DNA from: Didymodactylos carnosus
Lineage: Eukaryota > Rotifera > Eurotatoria > Philodinida > Philodinidae
Direction: 5' to 3'
Assembly: GCA_905250885.1 (NCBI GenBank)
Contig: CAJNOQ010000582.1
Coordinates: 1 to 46,045 of the forward strand
Length of the DNA stretch: 46,045 nt
Numbering within the stretch: the first letter of the stretch is position 1; each line of letters starts with the position of its first letter. A model generated the notes under the pieces. The model was not told the origin of the DNA, did no database searches, and saw only the letters and a program-made list of their open reading frames with translations. Both the position numbers and the translations under genes were made by a program. This document shows positions 20,901-32,295 of the stretch, piece by piece.

Positions 20901-23900
20901 CCGTCTAGGAGGAGTAACAATTTTGCTGAAAGCCTCTTGTGGCATCTATACCTCGGCAAATTTCCAAAGTTTTGAGTCCAAATTTTTAGCATAAGCTAGT
21001 TATATGATAATCATTAATCTGTGTAAATTTCATCAAAATCGGTTGTAAAAACAAAAAAGTTTTTTCCTTAGGTGGTCCCCTTAAGACAAAAGTAAAAATA
21101 GATCACAGAGCGAGCTTTACAATAAAACTAAAAGTTTGTTTATCTAGTTTTCTGAGACTAATCTGCTCAACCACGAATATAGTTCTTTTAACCTCGGACA
21201 TAAATCTTTATATTTTGAATTAGTTTAGTAGAATTCCGCGTTTGTTTACTGAGATTCACTATGTTTAACTCAGAATATATCACAAAATTTTAGTGATAAT
21301 TTTCTTTTTAAAGTAAGTAAAATTCTTCATGTTTTGTTTTAGGCTACCCCGACGGCTGATGAACCACGGAGAGTATCGTCTGGTATTTCACCATCAAAAA
21401 GTTTAGCTGATTTATTAGAACAGTTGGGTACATTGAATGAACGCCATGAACAATTGAGAGCGATTGTTGAAAGTTTAGAGGTATGCTGATATTTGTGATT
21501 GAAATTAAAACGATATTTGTTTGTTGTGTTTTCTAGAATAAGAAACTTGAACGAGACGAATTTGAAAAATTTAAAGCAAACAGAGATTTAGCTGATAAAA
21601 TAGCTTCTCTCGAAAAAGCCTTACACGATCTTCAACAACAACGAAATAAAGTAAGAACATATATTACCATTTGTCATTAAATTATCACACGTTAAGAGTT
21701 TGATTTCGTGAAATTACAGCATAATACGATTCAAATAACTGCATACGAATCATGCTGGTCTTCACGAGAACATTCTCTCCGTTTTTTGGCATATATTTGA
21801 GTAATAGAGGAAGATGTATCTCCATTTAAATATTTAACGATTAATTTAGAATCAAATATGTTCTGGTTTTCCCACACTATGTGTTGAATATACATGTGTC
21901 TGTCACTAAAAAAGAGATTACTAATAAGTCTATCGTCCGTGCAATTCATACCTCAGCGTATCGGACAAGTTTCACTCATTTTTTCGAACAACGCTATTAA
22001 ATAGATTGAAAGAATATAAGAAATATTGATTAATTACCACACATGAACCTATAGTGAAGCCTATGCTTACCCTAGTCAAAGGTAAATGCTGTCCTGACAT
22101 ACAAACGTTTAGACGTTATAATTGTGGCAGGAATTGTATACAACACAATGATCAGTAGCTAAATTCTAATAGTTTTACTGTTGAGAAACTTACATTCATC
22201 CATTCTAATAAGTCAGTTGATTTAACGTGTCGAAATAAATGTTAGAATTATATTAAACTGTCAGTTCTATTCTGAATTCACCGCGTTTGGGGTTGACAAA
22301 AAATTTAATAAAGTATAAAACCATCTATCATCGTCTCAGTTATCTATCTATGCCAATAAACACTGATGTTCAATAATTTAAAAAAAAGAGAGAAAAACAT
22401 ACCTCTAATGTTCTCTGACACTTTTTTTCTCTAAATAAAGAATGAACGATGAGCAAACACAACTTCAGTTGCCGTATGGTAACTTATTTTCTACTCTCAT
22501 ATATCAAATGAAGCAAACAAACAAAAGTAAATCTGATGGTTTAGTGACGATGTTTGACAAAATTATGGTTCTTGTTCTAGTTATTAGCGTTAGTTAATGC
22601 TATAAAAAAGAAAAAGTTGTATTTTTTGAAAAATATTCAGTGTTTCGAAGAAACAAGTCGTAATAATTGAAAGATTTAGAGATGTAAACTAAGACAACGA
22701 TATAAAATTAGAACGCTTAATGGATAAATCCATTAAATAAATTTACTAAGATATATAATCTACGAATAAATAACCGAAACATGACGGTACTAAGAGCCAT
22801 GTAGTCTTCAGAGTTTCAGGCAATAAACGGGCGATTTTTAGCAGATATTAGCCTTTCTAGTTTAACTAAGTAAAACTGAGAATGCTTGCCTTTTACTGAA
22901 ATTTGAAGTATACAAGCGTCCAGTATGTCTGGGCGATATGAATATAGTGAGAATTATTAATGAACTTAATGCCATACAACAAAGAATTTCATAGGGGCAA
23001 ACCATGATGATTATGTTTAGAGAATTTAATCAATAAAAGATTCATTTGAACTGTTAACTGAGTTTCTATTTACATCGAGGTTTGCTGCAGATTTATAAAC
23101 ATACCATTCATTGTCTAACCAATCGATTATTGAAAGATAAAGAAAATAAATTTATAATAATACAGATTTAGGACGTCAACCATCGATTCTAAGTAGATTA
23201 CAGTATTGTAATTGTATAAGAACAAAAACTTATCTATCGAAAAGTTTTAGATTCTAATAGATTTGAGTTTAATATAAAGAATTAATGGTGATAGTCCACC
23301 GTCATGTTTATTGCTTTTATTTCACATGCACCGTTAGCATTAGCTGTATCGCTCTAATTTTACAATTAATTTCTTAAATAAATGTTCTTAAAGTTCTCTT
23401 GTTTTACAATATTTTTTTCGCACATATATCAATGAAAAATGCTGTTTAAATTTAACAGGAATCAGAAATTGTGCCTCCACCGATCCGTTCGATTTCTCCT
23501 AAAGAACCTCCTCAAACTATTATACGTGAAACTATAATTAAAGAGGTACAACCACGACAACAGGTATCATTTATATTATTCTTAGTCTATGTACACTTTG
23601 CACTAAACACCGCATGCTTAATATCAATGCACAATTTATTGCAGAACTACACACAACTTATTCCTTAATTTACTCTTTTTATTTACCCAGCTCTTTTTTA
23701 TATGTTGTTCCTTTTCATATATTCTGACACTAACATTCGAAGGAAAACGATCCCTTGACAGTATCACCATTGTCATTCGAAATATCTTAATGAGATAAAA
23801 GTGTTCAATTGACAAAAAATATAATTCTTTCATAGAATATTAGATGTTCAAATTATCATTCCTCTTAGTTTCTTCTCTTTTAGACTGTTAAAATCCTTTT

Positions 23901-25542
23901 AATCTTATTTTTCTAATATATTTAACGGTGATTTCATTTTTGTTCCTTCGTTTAGAATCCGGTCAATATGTCTGAAGCCATGCAAGATTTTCAAACTGCT
24001 CTTCAACGTTTACGAGAAGAAATTGATAAAATCAAACAACTTGTCCAAGAATTGATCGATAATGGTAAATTATCTGCTCAAGACATCGAGGTATTTCACT
24101 ATGAACTTATGTTTTAAACTCTTCGACGAATAAGTTCTTTTTTTTATAGGCTCTGAAACGTTTACTTAAACAACTGGAAGAAGCCAAAGCTGATAAAAAT
24201 CATATTAATATCGAATTGGACAAGGTGCGTACATATCTCGCTCTATATTCATTGCTGATTTGTTTAACTATAATCTATGTTTATTCTTATTTATTAGAAA
24301 GCAGATAAACGCGATTTGGATAATCGTGTTCATAAAAAAGATTTTCATACTGCTTGCGAAGAACTTTCCCAGAGTGTCAATGATTGTTTGCAAAAATTCC
24401 ATACTCACGTAAGATAGAAGTGTTTGTCTGAGCCTGTAAAAATTTTTGATAAAAATATAAAATATCTACAAATCTTTTTAATATTATTCAGGATGATGTA
24501 CAAAAACAAGATTTAGAAAAGATTACGGGTGATGTCGATAGTAAATTAGATCGTAGTGAATTAGATGCATTACGTGATTATATTGAGAAACAATTGAAAA
24601 AATTGAAAAAATTGGCTGTAGGTTATTTTTATACTTGCAAAATATTCTTGTATTTAAAACATTTTATTTTTTTATTTTTTTCTGAAGAAAGAACAACAAA
24701 CTCAACAACACGTTCATATGATGTCGGAAGATGACGCAGCCGGACTTCGAAAACAATTAATTCGTTTCCATTGTATATCGTGTGATAGACCTATTGATGT
24801 TGCACCCCGTGAACAACAACCTAGTCTGCCAGCTGAACGAGGCATCAGACCCATACAATCACCTCGTCCATATACAACATTTGAATTAGATCAAATTAGA
24901 CAATTTCAAAAGAGGTTATATTCAGTTTTTTTTATTAAAATTCAAGTAAAGATTTATGTTCATGTTATTTTAGTCAACAATACAATACCGATTTTGGCTA
25001 TGATGTTTATGCCACTGTCAGACAATGTGGCGGTAGTCATACAATGACGTTGCCATTCAAGCGTCAAGTCAAAACGCAGTAAGTGTTTCTTTTTTTTCCT
25101 ACAATAATATCTATTCAATTTTGTCTTAACTAGGCCTACGGTACCAGAAGAAACGCCTCTAACAAAGTAAGATTTAATTAAAAGAGAGATGATGTTATTT
25201 TTGACATTGTCTTTTATGTTTTTATATAGAAGTGAAGTTGACATTCAAGGACATGATGGTCACATTTACAAAGGTAGGATAGACGCAAAATTATCTGTTG
25301 ATATATCGAAAAAACAAGGCATGGTTATGTTAACACGTCCTCGTTCGGCGACACAAACAACTCGCATACAATCAGGTGGTGTAGATGGAACAGGAGCAGG
25401 AACGTCTTCTTCGTATCCAGTTGATCTCGGTGGAGGTAATTCAGCTCCTCCTCATGTTGGAAATGAACATGGTCCATTATTGATTCGTCAACAGCAAGAT
25501 CCACGACAAGAACCGGCCACAGCTGATATGAGATTTAACTGA
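17915..25542 (+). CDS. Coiled-coil DUF4795 protein, QRICH2/C16orf96-like
   Basis: Sixteen GT-AG exons give 845 residues: 17915-18505, 18610-18759, 18820-18879, 18946-18996, 19607-19810, 21343-21480, 21537-21650, 23459-23563, 23956-24090, 24150-24224, 24298-24408, 24492-24617, 24688-24914, 24974-25078, 25134-25166, 25230-25542. The N-terminus carries MVHLSLGDPEVGAVNFNVL, like the start of QRICH2 and C16orf96. Residues about 75-640 are polar coiled coil. Residues about 640-690 hold FHCISCDRPID followed by PYTTFELDQIRQFQKR, the conserved end of DUF4795. The last 130 residues are glycine/glutamine-rich and low complexity. Family members are linked to sperm flagella and cilia, so an axonemal role is likely. 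Exons 1-12 are all phase 0, which would allow frame-neutral skipping. Confidence 0.88.
18997..19606 (+). other. Intron 4 of the DUF4795 gene
   Basis: A 610-base AT-rich intron between the exon ending NMEDYV and the exon starting TSLRERLDN. Nothing coding or repetitive is recognised in it. Confidence 0.7.
20411..21086. mobile_element. Imperfect long hairpin element in a DUF4795 intron
   Basis: The inner arms at about 20637-20729 and 20822-20923 are imperfect reverse complements; shared blocks include AGACATTTATCTAAA and GTGGYAATTT, then CTCCTCCYAGA. CTTAAGG at 20410-20416 and CCTTAAG-like CCCCTTAAG at 21077-21085 may mark the outer ends, but that boundary is weak. There is no transposase. It explains much of the 1.5 kb length of intron 19811-21342. 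Confidence 0.55.
21651..23458 (+). other. Largest intron (1.8 kb) of the DUF4795 gene
   Basis: AT-rich, with no coding pattern on either strand and no strong inverted repeat noticed. A chance minus-strand open frame at 21731-21949 has no features of a protein. Confidence 0.6.
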
Positions 25543-26745
25543 ATATATTAAAAAATAACCTGTAGGATTATCCTGAAGGATTCTACGCATATTATTAATT
25601 GTGAATGATTAATTCGTTTTTGTTATTGCAATCAAATTTTCTTTTTTTGCATGCGCTTTGCTCTACCCAGACGCTATTTCAACTATCCTTTTTACTGTAT
25701 GTAACGTTTTTATTTTCTGTTCATTATTATTCTTTTTTTTGCTTTACTGTAAGAAATCGTATTTTTTTACCAAAAAACTTTTATTCTTGTCAATAAGTTA
25801 ATTACATTTAACTCAATCGCCAAAATTCGTATCAATTTGTTTATGATACATTAATAGAAAAATGAAGGTATGAAAATGAATTTAATTTTTAAAACTCCTG
25901 ATTGAGTATACAAGTGTATCTTTAATTAGAGAACATAAAAATAGCTTGGATATTCATTCGTTGCCATCAAATAATAGTGTTATTAATAAAATATGTGAAA
26001 AATGGAATCAAGAAATTTGTGTCCACTGTATCTGTTAATGGTTTTTATGAAAGAAACAAAAAACAATAAATTATCGAAAAGTTTAGTATCAATTAAATTA
26101 TTATCATTATCACGCAAGAATATGAAATAAATTTCATTTTATCTGAACGGTAGTAGAAAGGGTGTTCAACTAACAACAACAATTGCCATTAATCGAAAAT
26201 CATCGACATAGTCGTAAGATATTGTGTTTACAGATTATTCATATTCGTATCCAAACTAGCATATGTCATTAGATACATCTGTTAGTCCTTGTCAAAATTG
26301 AATTAAAATAAATTGTAAATATCGATCAAACGTTATATAATCGTCTATTATCGAATGATTCAATGATGGAACAAAATATAAAAGGTTTATTAAAATAAAA
26401 AAATCATTTGACGTTTTGTTTTATCCACATATCAGATTTAGTTCTTAGTAAAAAAACCATAAATCAGCAGTAATACTGTTGGAAATAATACTACGATATA
26501 TTCAATATAATAAACTAACAGATCAAGGTTGCCACTTTTAGAAGTCTGAAAAATGGAAGATGAAAAACCTTTAACGAAAAGCATTTTTTTTCGCTTTCCG
26601 ATACGTTTGTATGAATAATATTGTAAAAAGTCTCTTACATTCTCTGTTCATTCTTGATAAAATAACGAAAAAGAATAGAAGAAATAAACTATTTACACAT
26701 TCTTGTACATGGAGATAATGCTTAATTTAATTTTATTCTTAATTC
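25543..26745. other. 3'UTR of the DUF4795 gene and spacer
   Basis: T-rich 3'UTR followed by AT-rich spacer with several AATAAA words. No gene found. Confidence 0.5.
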
Positions 26746-27050
26746 CATATCAATTCAATCGTGAAATTTTAAAAGCGTGTTCGATCACAACTGATTCCAG
26801 ATTGGGACTCTCGATAGTCGATTATCTTGTACGCAACAAGTTTTGAATAGAGATATTGTAAAAAAATTTCTCAATCTTATTCAGCCATGAACTTCATTGA
26901 AGAGTCTTTTGCAAAACAATGGAGAAAATTTTTCCTGGGATATCCTGATTTAAAACTTGTTGCGTACAAGGTAATCGACTATGGAGAATCCGAGTGTGCG
27001 ATCAGTTTTGACCGAATACGCTTTTAAAATTTCTCGACTGAATTGATATG
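26746..27050. mobile_element. Hairpin MITE, about 105-base inverted arms
   Basis: CATATCAATTCAATCGTGAA at 26746 pairs with the reverse complement ending AATTGATATG at 27050. The arms also share AAATTTTAAAAGCG, then TAGTCGATTA and CTTGTACGCAACAAGTTTT. The loop is about 90 bases. There is no coding capacity. A diverged solo arm occurs at 15240-15335, so this is a repeated family in the genome. Confidence 0.8.
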
Positions 27051-27621
27051 CGAGCTCTGTTGACATGCGTTTATTTTATAGATATGCTAATGGGAGATAG
27101 TTTATCAAAAGTAATTGCATTCAAATCATGAAAGAAAAATAGAAAAAGTGACAACTCTATAAAAAATACCAGTCAATATTGTACGATACGAAAACATGAC
27201 AAATGATGTTGTATAGAAAGAAAAATATCAATGAGATAGCTTTTCTTTAAAAAATTATCATATGTCATAATAGGTCTTTGTGATTTTCTTAAGACTATGT
27301 TCATTAATAAAATTGATTTGAATTAGCCACACAATATTCAACACATTGATTTATAAAAACATCAAAAAAGAAATTTTGTTAAATAATTGATGTATAATTA
27401 TTATGTTGAGATCGTGAAATATACAAAATTCTTTATATTATGTTAGTCTACCAAATCCATGAATGTTCATCAAAATAAAATTATTGATCTTGATAATTTA
27501 TTCTACATCCACGTTAAAAAACTTAGAAAACAATTTTTGTAGCTAAATAACAATGTTAAGAATATTTTATCAAATACTTTTTGATATTTTTCTAAACACG
27601 ATTTTATTTGTTACATTAGTA
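27051..27621. other. Spacer and likely 3'UTR of the MARCH gene
   Basis: AT-rich with no supported gene. The minus-strand MARCH gene ends at 27622, so the right part is its 3'UTR. Confidence 0.5.
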
Positions 27622-29294
27622 TCATTGGAGAAGATGAACAGGCGTTCGTTGATATTGTTGTGAGAGTGCAAGTGGTGGTACAGAATGACACCTTGTAAAC
27701 CAGTTCAATGATCGACCACAATTAATTTTAACTTTAAATTGATTTTGAAGAAGTGATTGTTGTGTTTCAAGATCAGTTAGTGGAATTTGTTCGTTTGAGT
27801 TATCTTTACTATTATTCATCATGCATAATAATGTACATTGTGGTGATTGAAATTGTGATACTAATGGTTGACTAATATTATCTATTATAAGAGAAGAAGT
27901 AACAGTTTTTCGTTTTTTAATTTTTGAAGCACGTTTATTTTGATGTTCTACTTTAAAAACCACTCGAATACATTGATTATGTGTGCGCCATTCTTTAAAT
28001 GTACGAAAATGATACCGAAAACTGACCTAGTGTGTAACAAGAGTAGAAAACTAACACTAGAAAGCAATTGAATCTTCCTATTCATACCCAGCACCAGATA
28101 ATATAAATGAATATTACAGAAACAGGTAACAAAATAAATGATATTGAATCATAAAATTCTTTCGATAAAGTTATTTTTGTGACACTAACAATGCTTAACC
28201 TAAAATTTCACCAATAGCAGTAATTGTGTATGCAAACGTTATTGCCTACCATCCGATAATAGCCGATAAAAATAAAAATAGTATAATATCATTAATCAAA
28301 TAGCGTAGATCCGATGCTCGTAGTGGATTTGTTAAAAACTATGAATAAAAAAGAAAATATGAATAAGTTAGTATATTATGAAACGAAAAGAATTTGTTTA
28401 CATAGATCATGGATTTTGGATAGCGTACAACATTAAATTCATGTTGACATATTTCTAGAAGGTAAGACACATGAAATAAAGATAAAATGATGGAAAAAAA
28501 ATGAATACTCACCACATTTGGTGGTATTTGACATTTCTAGCCAACGTTCTAGACAAGCCTGATGGAGAAAACCCATACTACCTGAACATTCACATGGTGA
28601 AATTAATGATTGAAGATCATTCGATGAGTAACATATTCGACATTTTTTTTCATCCTCCCATCTAAAAAATTTATTTAGAATAGTTTTTTCTGTGTAATCA
28701 TCTCTTATATACATCAGAGTTGAAACCAGGCCGGCAGACCGGTCGGTCCCCTGTGATCCGTTGTCGGTTTAGAAAAATTTTCAAAGCGGCCGGTGTCGAC
28801 CGGTCTATTATGCCGTATTTAGAATTTTTATCATTTTTCTCGTCTTCATTCAAAAGAAACTTGATAAAACAATTAAGAGAAATAAGAAAAAGCTAGTGAA
28901 GACTACTTTTTCCTTTAAGATATTTAGTTTTACTGATAAAAGTTCTCAATCAACCGGTTTTTCACCTGTCTAAAAAGATTTTTGGGTAGTTGGTCCGGTC
29001 CGATCTGCTGTTTTGAACCGACCGGTCCAGTCCGGCATCTTACTTTTAGACTGGTTGAAACTCTTATATACATACATACTTGTCGTTATTTGGAAGAACA
29101 TCGACCGTTTCTAAATTTATCATACTTTGATTTTCTTGTATCGTATTTTGATACATTAAGTCACCATCATTTTGGTTTAGAACATTATTATTTACTGATA
29201 AATCTATCTGAGACGACGGTGATAGTATTGGTATTCTACACAATACTTGTCGTTGTTGTTTGATTACTGGAGTTAATGTAATTAATTCACTCAT
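27622..29294 (-). CDS. MARCH-type (RING-CH) transmembrane E3 ubiquitin ligase
   Basis: Six exons on the minus strand (29294-29080, 28661-28513, 28454-28402, 28338-28250, 28199-28088, 28026-27622) give 340 residues. A polar N-terminus is followed by the RING-CH domain at about residues 75-130: CRICYSS, PCECSGSMGFLHQACLERWL, then KCGEICQHEF, giving the C4HC3 cysteine/histidine spacing. Two membrane segments follow (DIILFLFLSAIIGW and FILLPVSVIFIYIIW), then a FRYHFRTFKEWRTHNQ stretch like that after the second helix of MARCH family ligases, and a long polar tail ending at TGA 27624. Such enzymes ubiquitinate membrane proteins in endosomes or ER. The subfamily is nearest MARCH2/3/4/9/11 in layout. 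Intron 1 carries a hAT-like insertion. Confidence 0.9.
28727..29053. mobile_element. hAT-like non-autonomous element in MARCH intron 1
   Basis: The 8-base word GTTGAAAC is directly repeated at 28719-28726 and 29054-29061, a target duplication of hAT length. The element between starts CAGGCCGGCAGACCGGTCGG and ends with the inverse pattern (CCGACCGGTCCAGTCCGGC near 29018-29036, final CTG). It is 327 bases, GC-rich at both ends, and has no ORF. Without it the intron would be about 83 bases, typical for this gene. Confidence 0.8.
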
Positions 29295-29307
29295 TTTTCG
29301 ATTTTTT

Positions 29308-32281
29308 CTGTATTATCAAATCCAAACAGTTTAAACATCGTCTTGATTCAACATGTATTATCAATAAATACTGTATTGTATTCAAAAAAATTAAGTTACG
29401 TATCAATTTAGGTATTAAAAATGAGTCAAAAATTATAATATTCGCTTTACTTTATTTAACTAGACAAAAAAATAGAGATTATTTAATACAAATTTTTTGA
29501 AAATACATTTTTATATCATTGTAACAAAGATATTATGATGCACAAAAGATTTATTTATTTGGTGACGAATATACAACTTATAATATATACACTATTAGAG
29601 AGCAATGGATTTTCTTATCGAAAAAACAAAAAAATCACATATAATAAGAACATTAGTGTAACCATGTCAACAAACAGGAATGAATTGATCATCTATCCTT
29701 CCCTACTTGGAATAGGGCAGGAGATTCACTTACCTTTTGATATGCTGATAATAGTATGTACATTTCTATTGTTATCAAGGATGATAGATCAAATATTAAA
29801 GTTTGTTTTGCCTCAGTAACTGAGATCATAAGCTCAATTTCTGATCACTTTCTTCAATAATTCTATGAATTCTTGTCAATTGATTGTAAAATAATACAAC
29901 GACAGTGATACTACATTTAAACTGTGTGGCTGAAAAATCATGTGTATTTCTTTCTTGTCACAGTATCACTTTTGATACGAGATTATAATTATATTGAGTT
30001 AGCTGTTCATTGATGCTAAATATGAATTTAAGTGAGATGAATATCATGTTAATCGTTTTCAACTTCTTCTTTTCTTCTATTTTTAAAGATGTTGTTATTT
30101 TCTCACCAAGTTTATATTGAATAATGTAAAGTCAAGTGAATAGTTTTAATTTTTCTATTTAAATGAACAATACTGATTATCCGTTTGAATCCACAATACG
30201 TAATCTATAAAATATTCGTTTTCGTTCAAATGATTACTTTCTCATCATAATCTTATAGACTATAGATGGTCTCGTGTCGATAATCGTTCATCAAAACACT
30301 GCAAGACAAACTTCTTTTCAAGTTAGAATTAAGTTTTTTTTCTTTTCTATATAACTTCTTAATAGGCACTTGATTTAAACATAACGAATATTAGATTGAT
30401 TATATTTGAACCAGTATCTGTTACTACCATTAAGTTTTAAGATTTTAAATCTTAATATTTCCGCTTCCGCTCATCTACACATCATCAGATTATTCATGTC
30501 TATTCAAGTTTTATAGCAATGAATGTTTTTTTCAACTTCCGGTAAATAAGTCCATTTTCATTTAAATGCTAACTACCAGATCTTCACACGAATAAAATTG
30601 AACTGTCATATCCGTTATTCGATCTATTTTTTAATATTTTTGCACGATTTTCCACCAATTATGTTAATTATCATTTTTAGGATATCTATCCGATGTCTTT
30701 TTCGTTTTTAATGAAGAATAAGAGTCAATACCTGATCAGAAGTTCTTTTTAGTTTTTAATATAACTTTTCGCTGTTCTTGATAAATATGCAGCTTTATAA
30801 GACGTTAATTACTATGCTTTATAGAGAAAAAAACAACTCCATTTTTACTCATCTTTTCATCTTTGACTATAACATTTCTTTTAATGTACAAGCAATGTTT
30901 GATGTAGTAGAAGTTGTGTATATGTTCTGATGTAACAAAAATTGTTCTTGATCATATCTCACCATCTCAATCTGACAAATGTATGAGAAATATCGTGTGT
31001 GCCATCTTTAGAAAGAGAAAAAATAAAAGTTAAATAAACATACGACTTAAAAGAAAAATGATTATATTTTCTAATTTAAATGATGATAATACACAGATAT
31101 GAACAGAGTGTCGATGACAATCAAGCTACTCTTGATTATATCTTCTTGAACACTTCTTTTTTTTTGCTGTACAAGTTATATAGAAGTGTTGGCTAGTAAA
31201 AATACAAGCTGTCACAAGATTGTAGAATGATGGAGAGATACTTGAATAAGAGATCAGAAACCGTTTAATTGTGTACTATGTGTGTTGAAAAATGCTTCAT
31301 ATCACACAGTATAGTCAATGAAATTATTGATTAATTGGCACTTATCTCAAGTCTTCATTTGGGAAATTGTTGTTGAACACGGCAACAGTTTGATGATAAA
31401 TAAAAGAGAAAAGTTCAGGTTTAGTAAATGGTCCGAGAGAAACAACATATTTTTCAAAGTATTTGATTGGACAATAAAAGAACAGTTTGCTCTATATATA
31501 AGTGATGACTATAAGAGATGTTCAAACTTAAAACGTCTCATATTATGTAAGTCTACTGTTCAAAAATGAGATTTGATTAGAAAATTTTTTTGTACATTAC
31601 AAGAGTTAACAGACTCCATTAGTCAGAACTTTTTAATTGAATTAAGCTATTTCTAAATTTCTTTTTTTTAATGGAACTGTTTCCTATTTTTCCTCTTTTA
31701 TTCTACTAAAAATGATATTTAGATGTAAAAGAGAAGATATGACGTTGTTACTCTGCGTTTCTGATAGCATAATAATAGCTTTTAAAGCAAAAGTGACGAA
31801 AAATACCACATCACTTTCTTTTATATGTATCCTATTTTATTCTAATAATATGGTGATATTTTAACAGTTTGATAACGAATCACTTGTCTGTTGTAAATGG
31901 CATGAGGGCGTGCCAGTTACTCTCTCTCTCTCTCTGTCTCTCTGCAACCTTATCGAACAATTAGCGATGCATAAGTAGAGGAATACGAGCTTTTCCCTAT
32001 ATCGTATACAGTTGGTCGTTTCAATTTATTTTACACAAATTAATCACCTCTTTTTCTTCTCTTTCGTTTTTTCATTAAAATTTCTAACGTATACGATTGA
32101 AAGCAATGGAAACAGTAGTAATGGATTCAATATTCTACCGTTAACCATACAATAGAAGAGAAAAGAAAAGGAAAAGAAAAAAAAAATTCAAAAAAAAGAG
32201 ATGTATACGTTCAATCAGAGATTGATACAAAAAATAATTTATCGTTGTTATATGAAGATCAATGTTTTTATTCCATATTTT
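29308..32281. other. Divergent upstream spacer between MARCH and INCENP-like genes
   Basis: About 3 kb of AT-rich sequence. Open frames at 29535-29819 and 31318-31569 lack recognisable features. A CT microsatellite lies at about 31919-31943. The two flanking genes are divergent, so both promoters should be here, but I see no clear element. Confidence 0.45.
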
Positions 32282-32295
32282 AGTGAATTTTGATC

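Noticed and set aside
29535-29819. 94-codon open frame
   Set aside because: AT-driven composition, no domain, no homologous feel, and no splice or promoter context.
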